Shown here: in pieces, positions 16,786 to 27,291 of the stretch
How the letters are laid out: every line of letters begins with the position of its first letter
Numbering within the stretch: position 1 is the first letter of the stretch
DNA from: Rhizobium sp. CC-YZS058
Lineage (GTDB): Bacteria; Pseudomonadota; Alphaproteobacteria; Rhizobiales; Rhizobiaceae
Length of the DNA: 64,000 nt
Direction: 5' to 3'
NCBI RefSeq assembly: GCF_034720595.1
Contig: NZ_JAYESJ010000003.1
Coordinates: 186,001-250,000, forward strand
Made by a program: the position numbers and the translations under genes
Notes under the pieces: model-generated
What the model was told of the DNA's origin: nothing
The model's input: the letters and a program-made list of their open reading frames with translations, nothing else
Database searches by the model: none

Positions 16786-17793
16786 TCAGAAGGAAAGCTT
16801 GGCGGCGTCCTTGACCCAGCGCGGCGAGACATAGGCGCTGTAATCGTCGAGCACGGAGGGGATCTTGCCCTGCTCCTTAAGGAAGGCCGAGGTGGCCGCG
16901 ACGGCCTTCACCGTTCCACCACCGAGCAGGTCGGCACCCGCCTGTTCCTCAAGCGTCGGGAAGATGTAGCCCTTCAGCAGCGCCGGTACTTCCTCGGGCT
17001 TGGCGCCGGTCAGCCGCGCGATCTTTTCGGCCTGCGGCGATCCTGCACCCCAGCTGTCGGGATTGGCGCGGTAGGCGGCCGTCGCATCGCCGGTGACCTT
17101 GACGAAGGTGGCGACGAGATCGGGATGCTTCTCGGCAAAGCTCTTGCTGACGATCCAGGCGTCGAAGGTCGGGCCGCCCCACTGGGCGACATCGGCGGAG
17201 GTGGCGAGCACGGTGCCGCTGGTCTTGATCTGCGAGAGCACCGGATCCCAGACATAGGCGCCATCAATATCGCCGCGCGACCAGGCAGCCGCGATTTCCG
17301 GCGGGCGGAGATTGAGAATTTCGACCGACTTCGGATCGATCGACCAGTGCTTGAGCGCGGTCAGGAGGCTGTAATGGGCGGTGGAGACGAAGGGTGTAGC
17401 AATTTTCTTGCCGGCCAGGTCCTCCGGCTTGGAAATACCCCGCACCGCCAGCGCCTCGGCCTCGCTGATCAGCCCGACAAGGGCGATCGTTTCGATCGGC
17501 AGCTGACGACTGGCGGCGGCGGCGAGCGGGGAGGAGCCGACATAGCCGATATCCAGCGAACCCGAAGCAATGGCCGCGATCACGTCCGCGCCGCTGTCGA
17601 ACTTCTTCCAGTCGATCGTGGCCTTCGTTGCCGCCTCATAGGTTCCGTCCGCCTGCGGGACGCGGGAGGGCTCGACGATCGGCTGGTAGCCGATGGTGAT
17701 GGTCACGTCGGCGCTGAAGGCCGGTGTGCCGATGAGCGCGAGAGCAAGGGCGGTGCCAGCGGCGAGCAGGCTGCGGCGGGTGGGTGCGGTCAT
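16786..17793 (-). CDS. TauA-type (taurine/sulfonate) ABC transporter substrate-binding protein
   Basis: This 335-residue periplasmic protein has a signal peptide ending PAFSA (about residue 28) with a twin Arg (TRRSLLAAG) near the start, so Tat export is possible. Family segments include ITIGYQPIVEPSRVPQ, IASGSLDIGYVGSSPLAAA, LNLRPPEIAAAWSRGDIDGAYVWDP and AQWGGPTFDAWIVSK; GDIDGAYVWDP is a taurine-binding TauA hallmark. Length is near TauA (320). No tauD dioxygenase is seen; ssuD four genes away may supply the desulfonating activity instead. It carries the shared 16-base motif 47 bases upstream. Confidence 0.88.
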   Translation of the reverse strand: MTAPTRRSLLAAGTALALALIGTPAFSADVTITIGYQPIVEPSRVPQADGTYEAATKATIDWKKFDSGADVIAAIASGSLDIGYVGSSPLAAAASRQLPIETIALVGLISEAEALAVRGISKPEDLAGKKIATPFVSTAHYSLLTALKHWSIDPKSVEILNLRPPEIAAAWSRGDIDGAYVWDPVLSQIKTSGTVLATSADVAQWGGPTFDAWIVSKSFAEKHPDLVATFVKVTGDATAAYRANPDSWGAGSPQAEKIARLTGAKPEEVPALLKGYIFPTLEEQAGADLLGGGTVKAVAATSAFLKEQGKIPSVLDDYSAYVSPRWVKDAAKLSF

Positions 17794-17839
17794 GTCGGGT
17801 TCTCCTCTCGGGTTAGTCGCATGACCGAAGCTTATGATA

Positions 17840-17855
17840 TCGACAAATTATATAG
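17840..17855 (-). promoter_or_regulatory. shared organosulfur upstream motif, copy 2
   Basis: Read on the minus strand this is CTATATAATTTGTCGA, 47 bases upstream of the tauA-like ATG. It matches the ssuD-proximal copy at 14 of 16 positions. Position and A/T richness in a GC-rich region fit a promoter or activator site used by sulfonate genes. Confidence 0.5.
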
Positions 17856-17952
17856 AGATACAGTTCATCAGGAAGGACAGGCAGGACGACCGGTTCATTC
17901 CAAATAACCGGCGTTCGGGGAAAAGCGGTTTTCCATCCTGTGAAACCAGGAC

Positions 17953-17983
17953 GAGGCGGCCGGTCGGACAGATCGGCCGCCTC
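17953..17983 (-). terminator. stem-loop at the end of the ssuD-metQNI-like operon
   Basis: GAGGCGGCCGGTC (17953-17965) pairs with GATCGGCCGCCTC (17971-17983) with one G-T wobble and a 5-base loop. It starts 7 bases beyond the MetI-type stop and before the tauA-like promoter region. A 13-bp GC-rich stem without a long T run is a plausible, though not classical, terminator. Confidence 0.6.
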
Positions 17984-17989
17984 CGTTGC

Positions 17990-18643
17990 CTACCGTCGCT
18001 CCAGCCTGGCGACCAGCCAGTCTCCGCCCCACTGGATCAGGCTGACGAGCACGATCAACACCACGACGACCGCCACCATGACCGCGGTTTCGAAGCGCTG
18101 GTAGCCATAGCGGATGGCCAGATCGCCAAGCCCGCCGGCGCCGATCGCGCCCGCCATGGCCGAGGCGCCGATCAGCGTGACGAGCGTGACGGTGAAGCCG
18201 GCCACGAGGCCCGGCAGCGCTTCCGGCACCAGCACCTCGCGCAGGATCGTCCAGCGGTTGCCGCCCATGGCGCGTACGGCATCGATCAGGCCGTCGTCGA
18301 TCTCGCGCAGCGAGACCTCCGCGATCCGCGCGTAATAGGGCGTCGCGGCGATGGCGAGCGGCACGATGGCCGCCCAGGTGCCAAGCGCGGTGCCGACGAT
18401 CAACCGCGTGACCGGGATCAGCGCCACGAGGAGGATGATGAAGGGCACGGAGCGGAAGCCGTTGACGACCGCTCCCAGCACGCGGTTGACCAACAGGTTT
18501 TCCGCGATGCCGCCCCTGGCCGTGGCCACGAGCGCAAGCCCCAGCGGCAGGCCCGCCACGAAGGAGATGGCCCCTGAAGCCAGAGTCATCAGGACGGTTT
18601 CCCACAGCGATTTCAGCAGCAGGTCAAACAGGATTGGCGACAT
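17990..18643 (-). CDS. MetI-type ABC transporter permease (copy 2)
   Basis: This 217-residue permease starts at the ATG at 18643, overlapping the end of the ATPase gene by 20 bases. VNGFRSVPFIILLVALIPVTR, VSLREIDDGLIDAVRAMGGNRW and SAMAGAIGAGGLGDLAIRYG match the first MetI-type copy closely, and length is the same. It forms the channel of the second MetNIQ-like importer. A strong stem-loop follows its stop, which marks the operon end before the tauA-like gene. Confidence 0.9.
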   Translation of the reverse strand: MSPILFDLLLKSLWETVLMTLASGAISFVAGLPLGLALVATARGGIAENLLVNRVLGAVVNGFRSVPFIILLVALIPVTRLIVGTALGTWAAIVPLAIAATPYYARIAEVSLREIDDGLIDAVRAMGGNRWTILREVLVPEALPGLVAGFTVTLVTLIGASAMAGAIGAGGLGDLAIRYGYQRFETAVMVAVVVVLIVLVSLIQWGGDWLVARLERR

Positions 18644-19706
18644 GGCCGAGAACCTCCAGGCGCGCACCCTGCGCGCTCAACTGCGAATGGACCTGGTCGA
18701 GCACCGTCGGATCGCCGGGACAAGCGAGGAAGAAGCGGAGGACCGGTTGCGACTGGATCTGTTCGATGCCGCCATGCAGGATGCGAAGCCCCCGGCTCGA
18801 CAGTTGCGCCAGCGCCGCCTGGACCGCATCGACCACCGGCCGCCCGGCCGCATCGAGGCAGAGGATGGCGCTGGTTCCCGAGCCCTGTGGGCCGAGACGA
18901 TCGGCAAGCGCATCCGGAAGCTGAGGGCGGCTTCCCTGCAGGAGGCTGCGGGTGATCGCCGCCTGAGGATCGGAAAACACCCGCCAGACCTCGCCCTCTT
19001 CGACGATACGCCCGGCATCGATCACCGCCACCCGGTCGGCCACCGCCCGCACGACATCCATTTCATGGGTGATGAGCACGATGGTCAGGCCGAGCGTCCG
19101 GTTGATGTCCTTGAGCAGCGCCAGGATCGAGCGCGTCGTCTCCGGGTCGAGCGCGGAGGTGGCCTCGTCGGAAAGCAGCAGCGCCGGTTCGGCAGCCAGC
19201 GCCCGGGCAATGCCGACGCGCTGCTTCTGTCCGCCCGACAGCGCAGCCGGAAATGCCCGCGCCTTGTCGGTCAGGCCGACGAGGTCGAGCATCGCCTGGG
19301 CGCGCTTTACCCGTTCGGCTCGACCGACGCCGGCGATCTTCAGCGGCAGCGCGACATTTTCTTCCACCGTCTTGGCGGACAGGAGATTGAAATGCTGGAA
19401 AATCATCCCGATCCTGCGGCGCAGCGGCTGGAGCGCCGCCTCCGAGAGCTGAGAAATCTCCGTCCCTTCGATGTGGATCGTGCCGCTGTCCGGCCGCTCC
19501 AGCCCGTTGAGGCAGCGGATCAGCGTCGATTTGCCCGCGCCGCTGCGGCCGATGATGCCGAGCACCTCGCCCTTTCGAACATCGAGCGAAATGCCGTCCA
19601 GTGCCTGGACGCTTGCGAAGCGGCGACGGACATCCTGCAGGGCAATGACGCGGTCTTCGGCCGGTCCGCGCGCGCGGTCGGCCGGCGGGGAAGAGGAGGG
19701 GGGCAT
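18624..19706 (-). CDS. MetN-type methionine/organosulfur ABC transporter ATP-binding protein (copy 2)
   Basis: This 360-residue ATPase has Walker A GRSGAGKST, the IFQHFNLLSAKTV Q-loop region typical of MetN, signature LSGGQKQ, Walker B ALLLSDEAT and LITHEMDVVRAVAD. The C-terminal part (SAILCLDAAGRPVVDAVQ ... LRILHGGIEQIQ) is a NIL-type regulatory domain. Unlike copy 1 it has only about 20 residues before the ABC domain. It sits between the MetQ-like gene, 70 bases upstream past a hairpin, and the overlapping MetI-like gene. Confidence 0.9.
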   Translation of the reverse strand: MPPSSSPPADRARGPAEDRVIALQDVRRRFASVQALDGISLDVRKGEVLGIIGRSGAGKSTLIRCLNGLERPDSGTIHIEGTEISQLSEAALQPLRRRIGMIFQHFNLLSAKTVEENVALPLKIAGVGRAERVKRAQAMLDLVGLTDKARAFPAALSGGQKQRVGIARALAAEPALLLSDEATSALDPETTRSILALLKDINRTLGLTIVLITHEMDVVRAVADRVAVIDAGRIVEEGEVWRVFSDPQAAITRSLLQGSRPQLPDALADRLGPQGSGTSAILCLDAAGRPVVDAVQAALAQLSSRGLRILHGGIEQIQSQPVLRFFLACPGDPTVLDQVHSQLSAQGARLEVLGHVANPV

Positions 19707-19728
19707 GAAAAAACTCCGAAAACGGCAA

Positions 19729-19756
19729 CGAGGCGGCAGGTGAACCGGCCGCCTCG
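19729..19756 (-). terminator. intercistronic stem-loop between metQ-like and metN-like genes
   Basis: CGAGGCGGC (19729-19737) pairs perfectly with GCCGCCTCG (19748-19756) around a 10-base loop, 20 bases past the MetQ-like stop. On the minus strand T-rich segments (CGTTTTCGGAGTTTTTT) follow, so partial termination before the ATPase gene is plausible. Its stem shares the GAGGCGGC core with the hairpin at 17953-17983. Confidence 0.6.
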
Positions 19757-19776
19757 CGAACAGGATGGAAAGGCGC

Positions 19777-20607
19777 TCAATAGGCGGCGAGGCCCGTTCC
19801 CTTGTACACCCTATCGAAAACGGCCTTGACCGTCTCGTTCTGGTAGGAGGCCACCAAATCCTTCACCCAGCCTTCCGTCTCGCTGCCCTGCCTGACGGCG
19901 ATGAAGTTGCGGTAGGGGTTGTCGGCGATGGGCTCCTGGGCGATCCGTTCGGCCGGCGTCAGGCCCGCCTTCAGCGCCCAGTCCGTATTGACCACGGCTG
20001 CGTCGAGATCGTCGATCGAACGACCGACGATGCCGGCGTCGAGCTCCTTGATCTCGATCGACTTCCGGTTCTCCGCAATGTCGGCAATCGTCGCCAGAAT
20101 GCCGGCGCCGTCCTTGAGCTTGATCAGACCTTCGTGCTCCAGCACGCGCAGCGCCCGCCCCTCGTTCGACGGATCGTTCGGCACGCCGATCGTCGCCCCG
20201 TCCGCGATGTCGGCCACCGACTTTGCCTTCTTCGAATAAAGGCCGATCGGCCAGACCCCGGTGTAGCCGACGGCGACGATCTTGTAGCCGTGCTGGGCGA
20301 TCTGGTTGTCGAGATAGGGCTGATGCTGGAAGGCGTTGGCATCGATCTCGCCACGCTCCAGCGCTTCGTTGGGCTGGGTGTAGTCGTTGAAGACGACGGT
20401 TTCGATCTTCAGTCCGCGCTTGGCCCCCTCTTCCTGCACGGCGCGCCAGACATCTTCGTCCTCCCCGCTCATGATTCCGACCTTGATCTCCTTGTCGGCC
20501 GCGACACCCGGCTGCGGGGCAAGAAAGGGCGCGAGACTTGCAGCGGCGAGTCCCGCCAGAAACCAGCGGCGAAGCAAGGCGGAGGTGTTTCCAGAAGTTT
20601 TGATCAT
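19777..20607 (-). CDS. MetQ/NlpA-family ABC transporter substrate-binding protein (copy 2)
   Basis: This 276-residue protein has an N-terminal signal peptide (WFLAGLAAASLAPFLAPQPGVAA) with no lipobox Cys. NlpA features are KVGIMSGEDEDVW, YTQPNEALERGEIDANAFQHQPYLDNQ, IGVPNDPSNEGRALRVLE and AAVVNTDWALKAGL. The NAFQHQPYLD pattern is closer to true MetQ than copy 1 (LNYFQHVPFL), so the two importers may differ in substrate. It lies 144 bases downstream of ssuD on the same strand. Confidence 0.9.
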   Translation of the reverse strand: MIKTSGNTSALLRRWFLAGLAAASLAPFLAPQPGVAADKEIKVGIMSGEDEDVWRAVQEEGAKRGLKIETVVFNDYTQPNEALERGEIDANAFQHQPYLDNQIAQHGYKIVAVGYTGVWPIGLYSKKAKSVADIADGATIGVPNDPSNEGRALRVLEHEGLIKLKDGAGILATIADIAENRKSIEIKELDAGIVGRSIDDLDAAVVNTDWALKAGLTPAERIAQEPIADNPYRNFIAVRQGSETEGWVKDLVASYQNETVKAVFDRVYKGTGLAAY

Positions 20608-20751
20608 TGTTCTTATCCTGTTTGTTCTCGTGGGAAATGAAGCCGGGCGTCACGCTCTCGCGACGTTACCTCCTTGGCCTGTCAGTGGATGGTTCGGTGT
20701 TCGCCGCTGTGGCCCGCCGGCGTCGAGCGCGGCGGGTCGCGAACAGGCTGG

Positions 20752-21906
20752 TCAGGAAGCCGACGCCGTCTTGACGTTGCCGCCATGGCCGCCGCCGCCG
20801 AACACCTGGTGTTCGCCGAAGGAGGACCGGATCTGCCCGTGCGGGCCGGGCAGGCCGAGCTCCGGGAAGAGCAGCTCCGAGACCCGATAGGCCTCTTCCA
20901 GATGCGGATAGCCGGAGGCGATCACGGTGTCGATACCGAGATCCTGATACTCACGCAGGCGCGCGGCGACGGTCTTCGGCGAGCCGACCAGCGCCGTGCC
21001 GGCGCCAGACCGGACGAGACCGATCCCGGCCCAGAGATTGGGCGACACCTCGAGCTTGTCGCGGCGGCCCTGATGCAGGGCCACCATGCGTGCCTGGCCG
21101 ACGGAATCCGAGCTCTTGGCGAAAACCTGCTGCGCGGCGGCAATCGTCTCGTCCGAAAGCTTGGAGATCAGGCGGTCGGCCGCTGCCCAGGCCTCGTCAT
21201 CCGTTTCACGCACGATGAAGTGCAGGCGGATCCCGAAGGTGACCTCCTTGCCATGCGCAGCAGCAGACTTGCGCACGGCGGCGATCTTTTCCGCAACCTG
21301 CGCCGCAGGCTCGCCCCAGGTCAGGTATTTGTCGGTCAGGCCGCCGGAAAAGGCGATGGCCGCATCGGACGAGCCGCCGAAATAGAGCGGCGGACGCGGC
21401 TCCTGCACCGGCGGCAGGCCGAGCCGGGCGTCGATGGCCTTGATGTAGCGCCCATCGAGACTGGCCTTGCCGGTTTCAATCAAGGTGTTGAAGACCTGAA
21501 AGAATTCCTCGGCATGATCGTAGCGCTCGTCATGCGCCAGGAAGATGCCGTCGCCCGCCAGTTCCTGCGCGCTGCCGCCCACGACGATGTTGAGGAGCAA
21601 CCGGCCGTTCGATACCCGATCGAGCGTCGAGGCGAGGCGCGCGTAATAGGCGGGAGACGCCACGCCGGGGCGGATCGCCACCAGGAACTTGAGCCGTTCG
21701 GTATGGGCGGCGAGATCGGCGGCGAGAATGAAGGATTCCTCGCAGGCGGCGCCGGTAGGGATCAGCACGCCCGAATAGCCAAGCCTGTCCGCCGCCTTGG
21801 CGATCTCCCGGAAATAGCCGGGATCCACAGGCCGGCTGAGATCGTCGGACCCGAGATAGGCCCCGTCGCCGGAGGACGGGATGAACCAGAGAAAGTCAAG
21901 CGGCAT
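20752..21906 (-). CDS. ssuD: FMNH2-dependent alkanesulfonate monooxygenase
   Basis: This 384-residue protein starts at the ATG at 21906; enterobacterial SsuD has 381 residues. Family features include [29 protein letters not shown] with the conserved Cys, [34 protein letters not shown] and [10 protein letters not shown]. It should use FMNH2 and O2 to convert alkanesulfonates to aldehyde and sulfite. It ends in a short Gly/His-rich tail (FGGGGHGG). No SsuE flavin reductase gene is seen in the window. It heads the minus-strand run ssuD-metQ-metN-metI-like, and its upstream region holds the shared motif at 21964-21979. Confidence 0.9.
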   Translation of the reverse strand: MPLDFLWFIPSSGDGAYLGSDDLSRPVDPGYFREIAKAADRLGYSGVLIPTGAACEESFILAADLAAHTERLKFLVAIRPGVASPAYYARLASTLDRVSNGRLLLNIVVGGSAQELAGDGIFLAHDERYDHAEEFFQVFNTLIETGKASLDGRYIKAIDARLGLPPVQEPRPPLYFGGSSDAAIAFSGGLTDKYLTWGEPAAQVAEKIAAVRKSAAAHGKEVTFGIRLHFIVRETDDEAWAAADRLISKLSDETIAAAQQVFAKSSDSVGQARMVALHQGRRDKLEVSPNLWAGIGLVRSGAGTALVGSPKTVAARLREYQDLGIDTVIASGYPHLEEAYRVSELLFPELGLPGPHGQIRSSFGEHQVFGGGGHGGNVKTASAS

Positions 21907-21963
21907 GTCGAAATCCTGTCGCGGAGGGGGAACGTGAACCACGCTGCGCTAAAGATGATAAAT

Positions 21964-21979
21964 TCGACGAATTTTATAG
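21964..21979 (-). promoter_or_regulatory. shared organosulfur upstream motif, copy 3, inside a palindrome
   Basis: Minus-strand CTATAAAATTCGTCGA lies 58 bases upstream of the ssuD ATG. It overlaps a 15-base palindrome, AAATTCG A CGAATTT (21960-21974). Related copies lie 47 and 64 bases upstream of two other minus-strand genes of the island. The palindrome favours a regulator-binding site, possibly of a LysR-type sulfur regulator. The rest of the gap from 21980 to 22197 shows nothing else I can support. Confidence 0.5.
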
Positions 21980-22197
21980 GAATTTCCTTCTAAAGATTCT
22001 GCCGGTGCGAGAGAAATCTTTGCTGCAAGCTCTCGCGCGACGCCGTGGATCGGTTTTCGAAGTCGCTGTGCGACCGAAGGGTGATGCCAGAAACAGCAGC
22101 CACCCTCACCGACCGCATCGACGGTCCGCGTCTTGATCCCTGATGCGGGGAGGCGCAGTCTCAGCGCGCCGCACCTACCCCGCCTTCGGCCGCCCCC

Positions 22198-23364
22198 TCA
22201 CGAAATTCCGTGGACGGCAGCAAGCTGGCGCATCCGCGTTGTGGCGAGGTCGGGGTGGTCGAGGATGTTGGCCTGGTCGGCCAGGCGGAAGATTTCGGCG
22301 TAGTGGGTGATGCCGCGCGCCGATTGCATGCCGCCCGGCAGGATGAAGTGGGACTGGTGGCCGTTCAACCAGGCGAGGAAGACGACGCCAGCCTTGTAAT
22401 ATTGCGTCGGTGCTTCGAAGATCGTGCGGGAGAGAGGCACGGTCGGATCAATCACGGCCCTGAACGTGGCGCGATCGCCGGCGGCCAGAGCGGCCAACGC
22501 CTTGGAAGCTGCAGGGGCGACCGCATCGAAGATGCCGAGCAGCGCATGGCTGTGGCGCGCGCCGTCCCCTTCGATAAGGCCGGCATAGTTGAAGTCGTCC
22601 CCGGTAAAGCAGAGCACGCCGTCCGGCAGCCGGTCGCGCAGTGCGATTTCCTTCTCGTGTTCGAGCAGCGAAATCTTGATGCCTTCGACCTTGGCCTCGT
22701 TTTCGCGGATGATCCGCAGGGTGCAGTCGAGCGCCGGTTCGAACGCCGTGCTGCCCCAGTAGCCGCGCAGCTGCGGGTCGAACATGTCGCCCAGCCAGTG
22801 CAGAACCACCTTGTCCTTCGTCTGCGACAGGATGCGGCCATAGACCGTGGTGTAATCGTCGGCCGAGCGGGCGATGCGGGCCAGCGCCCGGCTCGCCATC
22901 AGGATCGCGCGGCCGCCATGTTTCTCGATGTGTTCGAGCTGCGTTTCGTAGGCGGCGATCACATCGTCGAGCGTCCGGGCATCGCGCGGGTCGAGATGGT
23001 CCGTGCCGGCGCCGCAGGCTAGATCCGCGCCCTCGACGGTGCGCGCTTCGGCGAGCGAGCGGGCAATCAGCTCCTGCGCGCCCGCCCAGTCGAGGCCCAT
23101 GCCGCGCTGCGAGGTATCCATGGCTTCGGCGATCTTGAAGCCGAGGCGCCAGAGATGATGGCGGAAGGCAAGCGTCGTGTCCCAATCGATCGCCGGGTGG
23201 TTCCAGGGGTCGGTGTCCCGCTCCGGTGCCGAAACGACATGCGCCGCCGCATAGGCGATGCGGTTGAACACCGGTACCGTAGCCGGTCGTGCGATCGGCG
23301 TTCCCACAAGGCGGTAAGGCTCCACCGAGCCGTCGGCCGTTGGCAAATTGAGACGCTGCGTCAT
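22198..23364 (-). CDS. DUF993 family protein (dihydrodipicolinate-synthase-like)
   Basis: This 388-residue protein starts at the ATG at 23364. It resembles the DUF993 family, found mainly in Rhizobiales and Actinobacteria beside sugar catabolic genes and thought to adopt an aldolase-like TIM barrel. Distinct segments are YAAAHVV, WDTTLAFRHHLWRLGFKIAEAMDTSQRGMGL, GTDHL, YGRILSQT, VVLHWLGDMFDPQLRGYWG and LCFTGDDFNYAGLIEGDG. No enzymatic activity has been assigned that I know of. It is divergent from a LacI regulator and a Gfo/Idh/MocA dehydrogenase, with a palindromic operator 35 bases upstream. Confidence 0.8.
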   Translation of the reverse strand: MTQRLNLPTADGSVEPYRLVGTPIARPATVPVFNRIAYAAAHVVSAPERDTDPWNHPAIDWDTTLAFRHHLWRLGFKIAEAMDTSQRGMGLDWAGAQELIARSLAEARTVEGADLACGAGTDHLDPRDARTLDDVIAAYETQLEHIEKHGGRAILMASRALARIARSADDYTTVYGRILSQTKDKVVLHWLGDMFDPQLRGYWGSTAFEPALDCTLRIIRENEAKVEGIKISLLEHEKEIALRDRLPDGVLCFTGDDFNYAGLIEGDGARHSHALLGIFDAVAPAASKALAALAAGDRATFRAVIDPTVPLSRTIFEAPTQYYKAGVVFLAWLNGHQSHFILPGGMQSARGITHYAEIFRLADQANILDHPDLATTRMRQLAAVHGIS

Positions 23365-23395
23365 GATCACCCTCCCGAGAAAATGTCCACCGGAT

Positions 23396-23415
23396 AATTT
23401 GGATCGATCCAAATT
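23396..23415. promoter_or_regulatory. LacI-type operator palindrome upstream of the DUF993 gene
   Basis: AATTTGGATCGATCCAAATT is a perfect 20-base palindrome with a central CG, the classic LacI-family operator form. It lies about 32-51 bases upstream of the DUF993 ATG on its promoter side. A near-identical 14-base core occurs 175 bases away, before the LacI gene itself. Confidence 0.75.
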
Positions 23416-23573
23416 GCAAGCGGCAGTTTACGCATCTGGTCTGCTTATGCCGATCAAGCGGCGCGCACTCACTGTCCGAATTTTGCTGCAATGCGGTGCA
23501 TATCCCGTATCCACTCTTGCCGAGATCCGGATTGGTAGAAAAGTTCCGCTTACCAAAAAGAAGGCTTGATATC

Positions 23574-23587
23574 TTGGAACGATCCAA
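23574..23587. promoter_or_regulatory. second LacI-type operator upstream of the lacI-type gene
   Basis: TTGGAACGATCCAA matches the core of the other operator (TTGGATCGATCCAA) at 13 of 14 positions and has the same CG centre. It ends 37 bases before the regulator's ATG. Autoregulation by the LacI protein, and looping with the first site, are plausible. Confidence 0.7.
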
Positions 23588-23624
23588 ATATCGATGAGCG
23601 CAAGGTGGAGGCGCATGAGAGTTC

Positions 23625-25672
<2,048 letters not shown>

Positions 25673-25680
25673 GAGCGACC

Positions 25681-27291
25681 ATGGGCAAGCATATCACACC
25701 CGCCGAAGCGGCCGCTCTCATTCCGGACGGCGCCGTCGTCTCGGTCTCTTCCTCCAGCGGGCTCGGCTGCCCGGACCTGATGCTCAAAGCCATCGGCGAG
25801 CGTTTCGCGCAGACCGGTCACCCGCGCGAGATCACGACCCTGCATCCGATCGCCGCCGGCGATATGAGCGGGATCAAGGGCGTCGATCATATTGCGAAGA
25901 AGGGTCTCCTCAAGCGCATCCTCGCCGGATCCTATCCCTCCGGCCCCTCGACCGCCGAGCCGCCGCTGATCTGGCAGATGATCACCGGCAACGAGATTCC
26001 CGCCTACAACATCCCGTCCGGCATTCTCTTCGACATGCATCGTGAGGCGGCGGCGAAGCGGCCCGGCGTCCTGACCAAAGTCGGGCTCGAAACCTTCGTC
26101 GATCCTGATCGCCAGGGCTGCGCCATGAACGCGCTGGCCGCCGAAACGCCTGTCGTGAAGAGGGTCTCGTTCGAGAACGAGGAGTGGCTGTTCTTCCCGG
26201 CCATCGTGCCGCAGGTCGCGATCATCCGCGCCACCACCGCCGACGAGCACGGCAACCTCACCTATGAGCACGAGGGCGCGACGCTCGGCGGGCTCGACCA
26301 GGCGCTTGCGGCGCGCAACAATGGCGGCATCGTCATTGCACAGGTCAAGCGCATCACCAAGCAGGGGGCGCTGAAGCCGCATGACGTGCGCGTTCCCGGC
26401 ATGCTGGTCGATTACGTCATCGTCGATCCCGAGCAGAAGCAGACGACGCTGACGGAGTATGACCCGGCGATCTCGGGCGAGATCTTCCGGCCGCTCGACA
26501 GCTTCTCCGTGCCGGACTTCAACGTGCAGAAGGTGATCGCGCGGCGGGTTGCCAGGGAACTCCAGGCGGCGAGCTGCGTCAATCTCGGCTTCGGCATCTC
26601 CGCCAACGTGCCGCGCATCCTTCTTGAGGAAGGGCTGCATGGGGCGGTCACCTGGGTGATCGAGCAGGGCGCCGTGGGCGGTGTGCCGCTTCTCGATTTC
26701 GCCTTCGGCTGTGCCTCCAATGCCGACGCCTACATGCCCTCGCCGTATCAGTTCACCTATTTCCAGGGCGGCGGTTTCGATGCGTCGCTGCTGTCCTTCC
26801 TGGAGATCGGCCGCGACGGTTCGGTCAACGTGTCCCGCCTGTCCTTCCGCCCGCATGTGACCGCCGGTGCCGGTGGCTTCGTCGATATCACCGCCCGGGC
26901 TCGCAAGATCGTCTTCTCCGGCATGTTCAACGCCGGCGCCAAACTTTCGGTCAGCAACGGCAAACTGGTGATCGAGAAGGAAGGCAAGCTGAAGAAGCTG
27001 GTCGAGGCGGTGGAGCATGTCACCTTCTCCGGTCCCCGCGCGATCGCGCAGGGGCAGGACATCACCTATGTCACCGAGCGCTGCGTGCTCAAGCTCACCC
27101 CGGAAGGACTCCTGCTGACCGAAATTGCGCCCGGCGTCGACCTGCAGACGCAGGTGCTCGACCAGTCGGAGTTCCCGCTCATCGTCTCCCCCGATCTCAG
27201 GCTGATGGACGCCGCCCTGTTTGACGAGGCGCTTATGGGCCTTTGGCTTCCGGCCAAGGCGCCGCGGGTTCTGGAGGGTGCGCATGTCTAG
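25681..27291 (+). CDS. acetate/3-ketoacid CoA-transferase (PCT/YdiF-like, single chain)
   Basis: This 536-residue CoA-transferase is a single-chain fusion of the alpha and beta domains, like propionate CoA-transferase and YdiF. Family segments are TPAEAAALIPDGAVVSVSSSSGLGCPD, ATTADEHGNLTYEHEG and NLGFGISANVPRILLEEG. The catalytic Glu is expected at residue 328 in EQGAVGG, where the acyl-glutamyl-CoA thioester forms. It is cytoplasmic and moves CoA between acetyl/propionyl-CoA and another carboxylate. Its end overlaps the enoyl-CoA hydratase start, and an ALDH gene follows, suggesting an acid-activation step in the pathway. Confidence 0.9.
   Translation: MGKHITPAEAAALIPDGAVVSVSSSSGLGCPDLMLKAIGERFAQTGHPREITTLHPIAAGDMSGIKGVDHIAKKGLLKRILAGSYPSGPSTAEPPLIWQMITGNEIPAYNIPSGILFDMHREAAAKRPGVLTKVGLETFVDPDRQGCAMNALAAETPVVKRVSFENEEWLFFPAIVPQVAIIRATTADEHGNLTYEHEGATLGGLDQALAARNNGGIVIAQVKRITKQGALKPHDVRVPGMLVDYVIVDPEQKQTTLTEYDPAISGEIFRPLDSFSVPDFNVQKVIARRVARELQAASCVNLGFGISANVPRILLEEGLHGAVTWVIEQGAVGGVPLLDFAFGCASNADAYMPSPYQFTYFQGGGFDASLLSFLEIGRDGSVNVSRLSFRPHVTAGAGGFVDITARARKIVFSGMFNAGAKLSVSNGKLVIEKEGKLKKLVEAVEHVTFSGPRAIAQGQDITYVTERCVLKLTPEGLLLTEIAPGVDLQTQVLDQSEFPLIVSPDLRLMDAALFDEALMGLWLPAKAPRVLEGAHV

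Noticed and set aside
15763..17907. 714-codon plus-strand open frame
   Set aside because: Antisense to the Tau-type permease, ATPase and binding-protein genes, all of which have complete family motifs; the translation has none.
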